Positions 17,546 to 26,213 of a DNA stretch of 64,000 nt are shown here, piece by piece. Under the pieces are notes generated by a model that had not been told where the DNA came from, did no database searches, and was given only the letters and a program-made list of their open reading frames with translations. Each line of letters starts with the position of its first letter. Position 1 is the first letter of the stretch. This stretch comes from Caballeronia calidae. Its GTDB lineage: Bacteria; Pseudomonadota; Gammaproteobacteria; Burkholderiales; Burkholderiaceae. The DNA lies in contig NZ_FCOX02000024.1 in NCBI RefSeq assembly GCF_900044055.2, positions 56,035-120,034 on the forward strand, written 5' to 3'. A program made the position numbers and the translations under genes.

Positions 17546-18472
17546 ATGAAAGTTGCGAAAGGCCCCAAGGGTTATAGACGGATCATTCCGTCGATGACCG
17601 CGCTCGTCGAGTTCGAAGCCGTCGCCCGGCTCGGCAGTTTCACCAATGCTGCGAGCGAACTAGGCGTCAGTCAGGCCGCGGTCAGCCGGCAAGTCAAATT
17701 CCTCGAAGAGACGCTGGGGGTGAAGCTATTCCACCGCTCTCATCGGTCCATATCGCTGACGGGCGAAGGCGAGTCTCTCTATCTCGTCGTAGCCGAATCG
17801 ATGCAGAAGATCGCCGGCGTGTTCGATCGCTTATCGGCGGGATTCGAGCAACAGGAGCTGGTGCTTGCTTCGACCGCGGCGTTCTCTCAACTGCGCCTCG
17901 TGCCCCGTCTTGCGAATCTGAAGCGCTTGCAGCCGAAGCTTCAGCTTCGCCTGACCGACCCGATGTTTATCGCCGATCTACGTCACAACGAAGTCGATGT
18001 CGCGGTGCGCTTCGGGGATGGTTCGTGGGGAGACGGCACCGCGACCTTGCTGTTCGATGAAGAAGTCTTCCCCGTATGCTCGCCGCGCTGGCTTCTCGAA
18101 AACGGCGCGCCGGACACGCTCGAAGCGCTTGCGCGGATGCCGCTGATCGACTCCGACTCCACATCGGAAGGATGGATGGCATGGGACACATGGTTCGCTT
18201 CCGTCGGATACCGGCCCGCACGACTGAATTACGCGCTCCGCTGCAGCATCTACACGGATGCAGTGCTGGCGGCGCGCTGCGGACAGGGCGTGGCGTTGGG
18301 ATGGGGGCGGCTCGTCACCGACATGCTGGCATCGGGCGAACTGGTTCGGCTGCATACGGCGTCATGCAAGCCGGCGGACTCGTATTACATCGTCGTGCCG
18401 CATGGGCGATCGATCACCTCGTCGATAACGGGCCTCGTCGAATGGTTGCACGGAGATCCTGCTCCGCTGTGA
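17546..18472 (+). CDS. LysR-family regulator, GcvA-like
   Basis: A 308-residue LysR regulator. Its N-terminal winged HTH (FTNAASELGVSQAAVSRQVK) is followed by an inducer-binding domain whose ending (VALGWGRLV, YYIVVP) resembles GcvA/AmpR-type proteins. It is divergent from the Rieske oxygenase gene with 125 bp between and precedes the FAD oxidoreductase/RidA pair, so it may control either. The ATG at 17546 is preferred over an upstream GTG because the family begins just before the HTH. Confidence 0.87.
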   Translation: MKVAKGPKGYRRIIPSMTALVEFEAVARLGSFTNAASELGVSQAAVSRQVKFLEETLGVKLFHRSHRSISLTGEGESLYLVVAESMQKIAGVFDRLSAGFEQQELVLASTAAFSQLRLVPRLANLKRLQPKLQLRLTDPMFIADLRHNEVDVAVRFGDGSWGDGTATLLFDEEVFPVCSPRWLLENGAPDTLEALARMPLIDSDSTSEGWMAWDTWFASVGYRPARLNYALRCSIYTDAVLAARCGQGVALGWGRLVTDMLASGELVRLHTASCKPADSYYIVVPHGRSITSSITGLVEWLHGDPAPL

Positions 18473-18605
18473 ACGCGCATATGCGTCGGAGCAAAAGTAC
18501 AAGCCGTGCAAAAGCTCGGCATCAGCTTTCCTGATGTAAGCGCCAATGCGATTCCGTGCCACGCAAAATGGAGGCAACTGAACGAATCGAGGCAAGGCGG
18601 CACTC

Positions 18606-19937
18606 ATGAATAGCGCGAGACGTCCTGAGTTTTCTTTCGACGCAGCACAAAGGTTTCCGGCATATCGGCAGTGCTCCGGCTGGAATGCCATGTTGCCGCC
18701 GCGCGTCCCCGAGCAGGCGACGAACCGTTCCCGCTTCGGGACCATCGTCATCGGTGGCGGGTACACAGGCCTTGCCGCGGCACGGCGTATCGCGGAGTTG
18801 TGTCCTGATGACGAGGTGCTCGTGCTCGAAGCGTCGACGATCGGAGAGGGCTCCGCCGGACGCAACTCCGGCTTCATCATCAACTTGCCGCACAACACGA
18901 AGATGGGCGGCCACACCAGTCCGGTCGAGGTCGCGCGCAAGCAGATCCGAATGTATGACGCCGGCCTGAAGTGGCTTGCGCAACTCGTTCGCGAGAATGG
19001 CATCGACTGCAAGTGGAACCCCGTGGGGAAATTTCATGCCGCCGCGAGCGAGGCCGGCGTTGAAAATCTTCATGCCTCGCTCGCGCAGTATCGGGAATGG
19101 GGCGTGAACTACGAAGAGTTCGACCGCGACGCCTTGCAGCAGAAGCTCGGCACAAGCTATTACCGATACGGCTATCACTCGTCGAGCAATGTCTTCGTGC
19201 AACCTGCCGCCCTGATTCGCGGTCTGGCCGACTCGCTTCCGCCCAATGTCATGGTGGCGGAGAACGAAGCTGTCGTGTCGCTTGGAGAAGCGGCGCCATT
19301 TCGGGTAACGACGAGTCGTGGCGAGTACATCGCGGATCGGCTCATTCTTGCCAATAACGGATTCGCAAAAGCATTGGGCATTCTGAATGATCGTCTGATA
19401 ACGATCTTTACCTATGCCGCCCTCACGCCCCGGCTTCCGGAATCCGAACTTGCGAAGCTCGGCGATTCTGAGGAGTGGGGCGTCATTCCGGCCAACCGTC
19501 TCGGTACGACGCTTCGCCGCGTTCAAGGCGGACGCTTCATGGTTCGCAGCGCTTATTCGTACGAGCAGGAGCAGTCACCCGCCGATACGCTGGCGCAATT
19601 GACGGCAAGTTATCAGCGACGTTTTCCGAACCTGAGGTCTCATCGTTTCGAATATGTGTGGGGCGGGACCACGGCGTTGACGCGCAATGGGGCGACTTAC
19701 TTCGGAGAGTTGCGGCCCGGTCTGTTTGCATCGTTGGGCTGTAACGGTGCGGGGGTGTTGAAGGGCACCACATACGGAAAGTTGCTGGGCGAGATGGCCA
19801 TGGGTGCGCAGTCTTCCGGCTTGTCGGACGCGCTCAGTCTCGAGGGTCCCACTTGGTTGCCGCCCGAACCGTTCCGCCGCATCGGCGTGGTCTCTTCGAT
19901 CAAGTATCAGGCCGCGCGTGCTGGCCTGGAGCGTTAA
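18606..19937 (+). CDS. FAD-dependent DAO-family oxidoreductase
   Basis: A 443-residue flavoprotein with a nucleotide-binding motif at about residues 45-60 (IVIGGGYTGLAAARR) after an N-terminal extension, and the substrate-side motif AGRNSGFIINLP. The layout resembles gamma-glutamylputrescine oxidase (PuuB) and other amine oxidases of the DAO family. The RidA gene 30 bp downstream suits an enzyme that releases a reactive imine. In this island it could oxidise a demethylated or epimerised proline compound; the true substrate is unknown. Confidence 0.85.
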   Translation: MNSARRPEFSFDAAQRFPAYRQCSGWNAMLPPRVPEQATNRSRFGTIVIGGGYTGLAAARRIAELCPDDEVLVLEASTIGEGSAGRNSGFIINLPHNTKMGGHTSPVEVARKQIRMYDAGLKWLAQLVRENGIDCKWNPVGKFHAAASEAGVENLHASLAQYREWGVNYEEFDRDALQQKLGTSYYRYGYHSSSNVFVQPAALIRGLADSLPPNVMVAENEAVVSLGEAAPFRVTTSRGEYIADRLILANNGFAKALGILNDRLITIFTYAALTPRLPESELAKLGDSEEWGVIPANRLGTTLRRVQGGRFMVRSAYSYEQEQSPADTLAQLTASYQRRFPNLRSHRFEYVWGGTTALTRNGATYFGELRPGLFASLGCNGAGVLKGTTYGKLLGEMAMGAQSSGLSDALSLEGPTWLPPEPFRRIGVVSSIKYQAARAGLER

Positions 19938-19967
19938 GCCTATCAATTTAACTGTGGAGCATCGGAA

Positions 19968-20318
19968 GTGACTGAAATCAAGCGTAGCCACGTTGGAAAG
20001 CGTCTGTCCGAAGTCGCTGTGCATCAGGGAACGATTTATCTCGCGGGACAGGTGCCGGACGACATCACGCAAGACATGGCGGGGCAGACCAGACAGGTGC
20101 TGGCGTCGATCGACGCCTTGCTCGCCGAGCACGGTTCGGACAAGTCGCGCATCCTGTCCTGTCAGATTTTCCTTTCGGATATGAAGCAGGCTCCCGCAAT
20201 GAATGAAGTCTGGGATGCATGGGTGGCGCCGGGACATACGCCGCCGCGCGCTACCGTGGGGGCCATCCTGGCGCAACCGGAAAAGCTGATCGAAGTCGTG
20301 ATCGTGGCGGCTGCGTGA
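19968..20318 (+). CDS. RidA family protein (reactive imine/enamine hydrolase)
   Basis: A 116-residue Rid protein. The conserved Arg94 in PPRATVG and the C-terminal IEVVIVAA strand with Glu109 match the family's substrate site. RidA proteins hydrolyse enamines and imines formed by flavin or PLP enzymes. It follows the DAO-family oxidoreductase by 30 bp, which suggests joint function. The start is GTG at 19968, preceded by GGAGC at 19956-19960. Confidence 0.88.
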   Translation: MTEIKRSHVGKRLSEVAVHQGTIYLAGQVPDDITQDMAGQTRQVLASIDALLAEHGSDKSRILSCQIFLSDMKQAPAMNEVWDAWVAPGHTPPRATVGAILAQPEKLIEVVIVAAA

Positions 20319-20321
20319 GGC

Positions 20322-21017
20322 TCAGTCGGACCGCCGCACGAACGCCGCAATACTCGCCCACATGCCCACCGGATTCGAATACATCGGAAAGTGTCCGCTG
20401 TGGGCGATCTGCGCCAGCTGCACGCCGTTTCGCAAAAGGTGCGGCAAATACGAGAGCGCCGCGTTCTGCTCCCCGTACATGAACATACGCGGAAAGGGCA
20501 GCGACAGAAACTTCGTCATGAGGTCGCCGTGATCGGACAGTTCGACCATCGACATGAAGATACCGCGTACCGATTCGGCGCGCACCTTATGCCGCAGATT
20601 CGATGCATACAGCGCGCTCGCATGATAAGGCGCATGCCAGTTCCGCTCGATGAAGTCATCGAAGAAGGACCGTGCGTCGTCTGACGGATAGTCGATCACC
20701 TGACGGCTCAGGAAGCAGTCTTCGGGCGCGACGTTTCCTTCGATGTCGATGAAGCTCGCGATGCTCTGCGGCGCTTCATGCGCGAGCATCAATGCGGTGA
20801 GACCGCCCATCGAATGGCCGACGAGATGGAAGCGGTCGACATCGACATGCGCGAGCACCGCCTTTGCCGTGGCGACGAGAAAGGGGATCGAAACGTTCGA
20901 CGGATCGCCACGGCGCGTGTCACCGCAACCGGGCGCGTCATACGCAATCACGGGACGTCCGGCCAACGCCGGGTAATGCACGATGTCCGCATAGTCTTCC
21001 TTGGTCGAGCCGAAGCC
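20322..21017 (-). pseudogene. Alpha/beta hydrolase, 5'-truncated by a deletion
   Basis: From GFGSTKEDYAD onward (21017 downward) this is a normal alpha/beta hydrolase, with nucleophile elbow VGHSMGGL, a later acidic segment and the catalytic His in HSGHFPMYS. About the first 30-50 residues of a normal protein, including the first strand leading into the HG oxyanion loop, are missing. Upstream of 21017 the frame stays open by chance to 21218, but it there reads antisense through the 3' end of a LysR gene. A product could still be made, but it would lack the native N-terminus. Confidence 0.75.
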
Positions 21018-21212
21018 GTCGTCGGATGCGGGCAGGGCGTGGCGCTGGTGCCCGCATCGACGAAGAAGCTGACTCCGGAAAACGTGGTCTTCCGGCCTTT
21101 GAAGGAGACGGTCAGCGTTGTGACCACCGCGGTCGCCTGGAACCGGACACGGCAGCACGCGATGGTCGACGCGGCCGTCGCGCTGTTGCGAAAACCGTCG
21201 AAAGGTCAATGA
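21018..21212 (+). pseudogene. LysR regulator, 3' remnant
   Basis: The plus-strand frame from 21018 to the TGA at 21212 encodes the last 64 residues of a LysR inducer-binding domain (VVGCGQGVALVPAS, VVFRPL, AVAWNRTRQH). Such an ending is typical of the family, yet the HTH and most of the effector domain are absent. Upstream of 21018 the sequence belongs to the antisense hydrolase. The remnant abuts the truncated hydrolase within a few bases, as expected from one deletion across a divergent gene pair. Confidence 0.75.
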
Positions 21213-21225
21213 CTGCAATCCCCGG

Positions 21226-21660
21226 TTAGTGGTGCGCGAAGGTGTTCATGAAAGCGGGTTCGCGAGACCGTTGCTGAGGTTTGCGATCCGGCCTCGAACG
21301 CTGGAGCGAACCGGCAGGCTCGGTCTGAGCTGGACGAGGCGTGGATTTCGCCGACTGGCGCACTCGCGGCAAATTGCCGGTATCGACGGGCGCTCGCATG
21401 GGTTCAGCGGGCGCATCGATAGCGTCTGCCTTTTGTGTGGCGCTCGACGCTCGGGTTTCGACGAGAGGCGTCACAGCGCCGGATGAGCGCGCCACTCGTC
21501 CAAAGGCCGTCGCTTGCGGCCGTCGCGCGTGGTCGAGTTCCGTTTGTAACCAGGCCGCGAAAATTATTCCGCCTCCGACGACGAGCAGTGCGAGCGCGAT
21601 GACACGACTCGTTCGTGTGCCGAATACCCGTGCGGGCATGGCGAGGTTCTTCTTTGCCAA
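21226..21660 (-). CDS. Small single-pass membrane protein of unknown function
   Basis: 144 residues with one hydrophobic helix (about residues 20-36, VIALALLVVGGGIIFAAW). A polar, Pro/Arg/Ser-rich and probably disordered C-terminal part of about 100 residues follows. I do not recognise a family. Starts are TTG at 21660 or ATG at 21639 (MPARVFG). No strong ribosome-binding site is visible, so this is a tentative gene. Confidence 0.45.
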   Translation of the reverse strand: MAKKNLAMPARVFGTRTSRVIALALLVVGGGIIFAAWLQTELDHARRPQATAFGRVARSSGAVTPLVETRASSATQKADAIDAPAEPMRAPVDTGNLPRVRQSAKSTPRPAQTEPAGSLQRSRPDRKPQQRSREPAFMNTFAHH

Positions 21661-21909
21661 TCGAGGCCCCCGTCGTGTTTTGAAGTTTTCGAGTGCGACG
21701 CGTCGACATCGTCACACTGACAGCAAACTACGGGCCAGGTCGGGTCAACGGCGATCTGCATACCTGATCGAGAACGATTCAGACGCCTGCGCGTAGCGCG
21801 CTGCGTGGCAACACGCACCGACACGCGCGAAGTTCTTCGGTACGCTGCTTGCTCGACTTCGTACTTCAAAGAGAAGACGAGCGATCCACTTCATTCGGGA
21901 ACCGCAGCA

Positions 21910-22350
21910 ATGCACATTGAGCAAGAAAACTGGACTCATCGTCATCTCGATGCCGTGTCGCGCGTTCTCGTGGTCGATGATTATCGTGCTTCCGCGATCG
22001 CAGTTGCCGATTACTTGTCATTGTTCGGGATTCAGACTCGCGTGGCCGGCGGATGCGGCGATGCACTCGAAATCATACGAAGCTGGATTCCGGACGTGGT
22101 GTTGCTCGACCTCATGATGCCGCAGCGCGATGGTTTCACGACTGCCCGTGCAATCAGACAATATCCGCCGACGTCAGGCGCCTTCATTTGCGCGTACACC
22201 GCGAGAGAAGAAGCGCTCATCACCCGAAGCGACGAGGGCAGCCTCTTCGATGGCTACGTCAGGAAGGGCGCTTCTCCGCCGAGCCTTCTGTCCTGGCTCA
22301 ATCAGCTCGGCACAGGGCCTGAGTCGACCGGGCGTCGAGCTTGCACGTAA
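21910..22350 (+). CDS. Stand-alone response regulator receiver protein
   Basis: 146 residues containing one CheY-like receiver domain and no output domain. The acidic pair is D23/D24 (VLVVDDYRAS), the phospho-acceptor D67 (VVLLDLMMPQRDG), the switch Thr97 and the Lys119 of YVRKG. No histidine kinase gene is nearby, so the partner is elsewhere. The ATG at 21910 is chosen because residues encoded upstream of it are not part of the fold. Confidence 0.85.
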   Translation: MHIEQENWTHRHLDAVSRVLVVDDYRASAIAVADYLSLFGIQTRVAGGCGDALEIIRSWIPDVVLLDLMMPQRDGFTTARAIRQYPPTSGAFICAYTAREEALITRSDEGSLFDGYVRKGASPPSLLSWLNQLGTGPESTGRRACT

Positions 22351-22472
22351 TTTGCGGGAGACCTATGCCGCGCGTGCGCCACTGGCACGCCTCGATTCTC
22401 CGGCGAAAGCATCGCGCGGCGGCGACCGCGGTCGCGACCGCGACTCGACCCTCAACATTGACGAGGTTTCAA

Positions 22473-22676
22473 ATGGCTACTGGCACAGTGAAATGGTTCA
22501 ACGACGAGAAGGGCTTTGGCTTCATCAGTCCGGATGACGGCGGTGAGGACCTGTTCGCGCACTTCTCTGAAATCAAGGCCGAGGGCTTCAAATCGCTGCA
22601 GGAAAACCAGAAGGTGAGTTTCGACGTGAAGATGGGCCCGAAGGGAAAGCAGGCCGCAAATATCAAACCCGCGTAG
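22473..22676 (+). CDS. cspA: Cold-shock domain protein, CspA family
   Basis: 67 residues, the standard length. RNA-binding motifs are KGFGFI (RNP1) and DLFAHF (RNP2). It binds single-stranded RNA and DNA as a chaperone or antiterminator. The ATG follows ACGAGG by about 9 bases. The gene stands alone between the receiver protein and the convergent marR-type gene. The symbol refers to the family, since Burkholderiaceae have several paralogues. Confidence 0.93.
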   Translation: MATGTVKWFNDEKGFGFISPDDGGEDLFAHFSEIKAEGFKSLQENQKVSFDVKMGPKGKQAANIKPA

Positions 22677-22825
22677 GCGGCCGTTTCGTCGAAGCAATAG
22701 TCGTACGGTGTTCGCTCGTCGGGAATTGCAGGCGGGGAATCTGACCGATGTCGTGGCAGCGAGGGCGCTTCGTCCCCGGAATAAGCTCGCTCTCGCATCC
22801 ACACGAGATCGGATCCCTCGCTACC

Positions 22826-23413
22826 TCAGGCATCTTCGAACGTCTCGCCCCGCTCGGCGATGATTCTCCCCAGCTCCCGCGTCGACGGTACACGCCGCAT
22901 CGGATTCGTCGAGCCGGCTTCGTCTTCCGCGAGATTCTCGATGATCGCGAGCAGCACCTTGCGCGCCGTAGTGATATCGCGCTCGCTCAGTCCGGTCACG
23001 CTGATTTCGTTGACCTCCTCGGCGAGCGGCACGAGCTTGTCCCTGAGCGCCCGGCCTTCCGCCGTGAGAAACACGTGCGTGTTCTTCTTGTTCTCGGGCC
23101 GCTGCTGACGTTCGACCAGCCCCAGCTTTTCCATGGCCGTCACCGCCGCGAACGTGGTGGGCGCCATGACGCCCGCCTGCTCGCTCAGTTCGCGCTGCGT
23201 GAGGCCGTCCGTCTCCCACAGGATGCGCAGAAACGTCCAGTGTCCGAATGACACCGAATGCTCCGCGAGCCGCATCTGCAACGCGCGCACCATCGAACGC
23301 GTGGCGTCTTTCACGAGGTGAGCCAGACGGTCGTTCGGTACGGATTCGTGCCAATGGCGCAGCATCTCCGCGGTTTCGCGCGGCGCGCCTTCCAGGTTCT
23401 TTTTGCGTGTCAT
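22826..23413 (-). CDS. MarR-family regulator of the phthalate genes
   Basis: A 195-residue MarR regulator with a winged HTH (LTQRELSEQAGVMAPTTFAAV, wing ENKKNTHVFLT). The start MTRKKNLEG has AAGGA upstream. It is divergent from the phthalate permease gene. A palindrome related to one in the oxygenase promoter lies between them, and a TATAAT -10 for this gene overlies plus-strand 23546-23551. It probably represses itself, the permease and the ophA1A2BC operon until phthalate or a metabolite binds (inference). Confidence 0.85.
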   Translation of the reverse strand: MTRKKNLEGAPRETAEMLRHWHESVPNDRLAHLVKDATRSMVRALQMRLAEHSVSFGHWTFLRILWETDGLTQRELSEQAGVMAPTTFAAVTAMEKLGLVERQQRPENKKNTHVFLTAEGRALRDKLVPLAEEVNEISVTGLSERDITTARKVLLAIIENLAEDEAGSTNPMRRVPSTRELGRIIAERGETFEDA

Positions 23414-23545
23414 GACCGTGTCTTCCTTAGCGAATCGTGTCTCACCGACATGATAGCGGTCGTTCCGGCGCCACGCGCGCTCAAGGCGTTCCGGACGCCT
23501 CTTCGGGCAAACCCCGACTTGTTCGCGCGGCTCCGTCTCCCTACC

Positions 23546-23565
23546 ATTATAGTTAGATATCGAAT
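23546..23565. promoter_or_regulatory. marR -10 element and MarR-box-like palindrome
   Basis: Plus-strand ATTATA at 23546-23551 is a perfect TATAAT for the minus-strand marR-type gene. Directly beside it GTTAGA-TA-TCGAAT (23552-23565) is an imperfect inverted repeat. It shares TTAGA-N2-TC[TG]AA with the perfect palindrome at 25114-25127 in the oxygenase promoter. Placement fits autorepression. Confidence 0.6.
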
Positions 23566-23653
23566 AAAAAATCGTCGACGGTCCGGAACACGGGAATGGT
23601 CCCGGCATGTTTCGGCGCCTCGTCCTCATCAGCAAGAGCAACGGAGACGTCTG

Positions 23654-25006
23654 GTGTCCAAATCCACAGTTACGCAGTTCATGCCCGAAGCGCACGCAAC
23701 AGCGGAACGCATCGAAGCGACGTATCACAAGGTCACCTGGCGGCTGATGTCGTTCATCTTCGTCTGCTGGGTGCTGAACTATCTGGACCGCGTGAACGTG
23801 AGCTTCGCGCAGTTGCATCTGAAGCAGGATCTCGGTCTGTCCGATGCCGCGTATGGTCTCGGCGTGAGCCTGTTCTTCATCGGTTATATCTCGCTCGAAG
23901 TGCCGAGCACGCTCTGGCTCAAGAAGATCGGCGCGCGCCTGACGATCTCGCGCATCATGATTCTATGGGGCGCGATTTCGACGGCGATGGCCTTCATGAC
24001 CACGCCGATGCAGTTCTATATCGCGCGCATTCTGCTCGGCGCGGCCGAAGCGGGATTCTGGCCGGGCATCATTCTTTATCTGACGTACTGGTATCCGGGC
24101 GCGCGGCGCGCTCGCATCACATCGCGCTTTCTGCTGGCGATCGCGGCGGCGGGCATTATCGGCGGACCGCTGTCCGGATGGATCCTGCATAACTTCGTCG
24201 ACGTGCTCGGCTACAGAAACTGGCAATGGCTGTTCTTCCTCGAAGGCTTGCCGGCCTTGCTGATGGGCATCGTCGCGTTCTTCTATCTCGTCGACCGTCC
24301 GCAGGATGCGCGCTGGCTCGACGACGAGCAGAAGAAGATCATCCTCGATGCGCTCGCCGCCGACCGCGCCGAGAAAAAGCCCGCGGCGACGCACGGGCGT
24401 CATCAACTGCTCGTCGCGCTGAAGGACCCGCGCGTCTATATCCTCGCGGCGGGCTGGGGCACGGTGCCCTTGTGCGGGACCATCCTCAACTACTGGACGC
24501 CGACGATCATCCGTCAGGCGGGTGTCGCGGACGTGCTCAACGTCGGCCTGCTGTCCGCGCTGCCGTACATCATCGGCGCGCTCGGCATGTTCGCGGTGGC
24601 GCGCAGCTCCGATGTGACGCTCGAACGGCGCTGGCATTTCTTCCTGTGCACGGCGGTGGGCGCGCTCGGCGGCTTTCTGCTTCCGGTGGTGTCGGGCAAC
24701 ACGGCCGCGGCCATCGTCTGCCTCGGCATGATCTCGATTTCCTACTTCGGCGCGGCGGCGATCATCTGGTCGATTCCGCCGGCCTATCTCTCCGATGAAG
24801 CCGCTGCCGCGGGCATCGGCGCGATCAGCAGCCTCGGGCAGGTGGGCGCTTTCTGCGGGCCGATCGCGCTCGGCTGGATCAAGACGATGACAGGCAGTCT
24901 CGCGATCGGGCTCTCGGCGATCGCCGCCATCGTGATGCTCGGCGGCCTCGCCGTGCTCATTGGGGTGCCGGCGAACACGCTGCGCGAGCACGCGGAACGC
25001 GGCTGA
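23654..25006 (+). CDS. ophD: MFS transporter, phthalate permease type
   Basis: A 450-residue major facilitator of the anion:cation symporter family (ACS, as in OphD/Tub3), with about twelve helices. Its N-terminal signature is WVLNYLDRVNVSFAQL. The GTG at 23654 is used because GGAG lies 7 bases upstream and extends the protein 9 residues before the first ATG (23681). It sits next to the phthalate dioxygenase genes and their MarR regulator, so phthalate uptake is the natural role. It has its own terminator. Confidence 0.85.
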   Translation: MSKSTVTQFMPEAHATAERIEATYHKVTWRLMSFIFVCWVLNYLDRVNVSFAQLHLKQDLGLSDAAYGLGVSLFFIGYISLEVPSTLWLKKIGARLTISRIMILWGAISTAMAFMTTPMQFYIARILLGAAEAGFWPGIILYLTYWYPGARRARITSRFLLAIAAAGIIGGPLSGWILHNFVDVLGYRNWQWLFFLEGLPALLMGIVAFFYLVDRPQDARWLDDEQKKIILDALAADRAEKKPAATHGRHQLLVALKDPRVYILAAGWGTVPLCGTILNYWTPTIIRQAGVADVLNVGLLSALPYIIGALGMFAVARSSDVTLERRWHFFLCTAVGALGGFLLPVVSGNTAAAIVCLGMISISYFGAAAIIWSIPPAYLSDEAAAAGIGAISSLGQVGAFCGPIALGWIKTMTGSLAIGLSAIAAIVMLGGLAVLIGVPANTLREHAERG

Positions 25007-25039
25007 ACACGAACTCTCGTAGCACTGGCAGTACCTTCT

Positions 25040-25065
25040 GGCGCCTTCGGGCGCCGATTTTTTTT
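25040..25065 (+). terminator. Intrinsic terminator after ophD
   Basis: GGCGCC-TTCG-GGCGCC (25040-25055) is a 6-bp GC stem closed by a stable TTCG tetraloop, followed by eight T at 25058-25065. It separates ophD from the oxygenase operon, which has its own promoter. Confidence 0.92.
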
Positions 25066-25100
25066 GCCGCGCACCTGGCGTGTTTTCAGGGAAAACCCCG

Positions 25101-25129
25101 TTGCCTGAAAATGATTAGAGATCTAATAT
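25101..25129 (+). promoter_or_regulatory. Promoter of ophA1A2BC with overlapping MarR-box palindrome
   Basis: TTGCCT (25101-25106), a 17-bp spacer and TAATAT (25124-25129) form a good sigma-70 promoter. ATTAGA-GA-TCTAAT (25114-25127) is a perfect 6-2-6 inverted repeat covering the spacer end and -10, so a bound MarR dimer would block polymerase directly. The start codon of ophA1 is about 69 bp downstream. Confidence 0.75.
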
Positions 25130-25197
25130 AAACACATGGGACGACGCTGCTGCAAAGGCGTCACGCGGTGGGTGAACGAAGCAGGAGAGCAGCGCAG

Positions 25198-26172
25198 ATG
25201 AGCGATACGGCAAACAACGAACCGTCATTCAGGACGCTTGTGGTGACGAGCAAGGCGCAGGTGGCGGAAGGCATCACGACTTTCGAGCTGCGCGACCCGG
25301 AAGGGCGCCCGCTCGAGCCTTTCACCGCGGGCGCGCACGTGGCGGTGCGCGTGCCGAGCGGCGCGAACCGCAACTATTCGCTGTGCAACGATCCGGACGA
25401 AACCGACCGCTATGTGATCGCCGTGAAGCGCGACGCGGCGGGCCGTGGCGGCTCGATCAGCATGACCGACGATGTGAACGCGGGCGATCGCATCGACGTA
25501 TCGGCGCCGCGCAACGAGTTCGGGTTGAGCGAGCGGGCGCGCAGCTTCGTGTTCGTCGCGGGCGGCATCGGCATCACGCCGATCCTCGCGATGATGCGTC
25601 ACCTCAAGGCCACCGCCGGTCCGCGCTTCAAGCTCTATTACCTCACGCGCAACCCTGAAATGACGGCGTTCATCGACGAGCTGTCGGGCCCGGAATGGAA
25701 GCCCCACGTCGTGATTCATCACGATCACGGCGACCTCGCCAACGCGTTCGATTTCTGGCCCGTCTTCGAAAAGACCGGCAGCGGCACGCACGTGTACTGC
25801 TGCGGCCCGCGCGCGCTGATGGACGGCGTGCGCGACATGACAGGTCACTGGCCGCAAGGCAGCGTGCATTTCGAGAGTTTCGGCGTGGACCAGTCGCGCG
25901 CGGCGGAGAACAAGCCCTTCAGCGTGAAGCTGGAACGTACGGGCCAGTGCTTCGAGATTCCGAAGGACCGCTCGATCCTCGAAATCCTGCGCGACAACGG
26001 CATCCGCGCGCCGAGCTCGTGCGAGAGCGGCACCTGCGGATCGTGCCGCACGACCTTGTGCGCGGGCGAAGCGGACCATCGCGACATGGTCCTCGGCGAC
26101 GACGAGAAGCGCGATCACATCATGATCTGCGTCTCGCGCGCGAAGAGCGAAGAACTGGTGCTGGATCTCTGA
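25198..26172 (+). CDS. ophA1: Phthalate dioxygenase reductase
   Basis: A 324-residue reductase of the PDR/VanB type. The order is an FMN domain (RNYSLCND), an NAD domain (VAGGIGITPILAMM, YCCGPRALMD) and a C-terminal plant-type [2Fe-2S] domain with ligands C275, C280, C283 and C311. It transfers electrons from NADH to the Rieske oxygenase encoded next. AGGAGAG upstream and the family N-terminus support the ATG at 25198. The text closely resembles the Burkholderia phthalate dioxygenase reductase. Confidence 0.93.
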   Translation: MSDTANNEPSFRTLVVTSKAQVAEGITTFELRDPEGRPLEPFTAGAHVAVRVPSGANRNYSLCNDPDETDRYVIAVKRDAAGRGGSISMTDDVNAGDRIDVSAPRNEFGLSERARSFVFVAGGIGITPILAMMRHLKATAGPRFKLYYLTRNPEMTAFIDELSGPEWKPHVVIHHDHGDLANAFDFWPVFEKTGSGTHVYCCGPRALMDGVRDMTGHWPQGSVHFESFGVDQSRAAENKPFSVKLERTGQCFEIPKDRSILEILRDNGIRAPSSCESGTCGSCRTTLCAGEADHRDMVLGDDEKRDHIMICVSRAKSEELVLDL

Positions 26173-26213
26173 GAAGTTATCCCCCTTGCATACGTTGGTC
26201 AGGAGAAGCGCAA

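Noticed and set aside
21018..21218. N-terminal 67 residues of the open hydrolase frame
   Set aside because: They are the antisense reading of a LysR 3' end, not hydrolase sequence, so the frame's apparent start is accidental.
25695..26213. Possible N-terminal extension of the phthalate oxygenase frame
   Set aside because: The upstream part overlaps ophA1 in another frame and is Arg-rich. The ribosome site and family N-terminus place the start at 26214.
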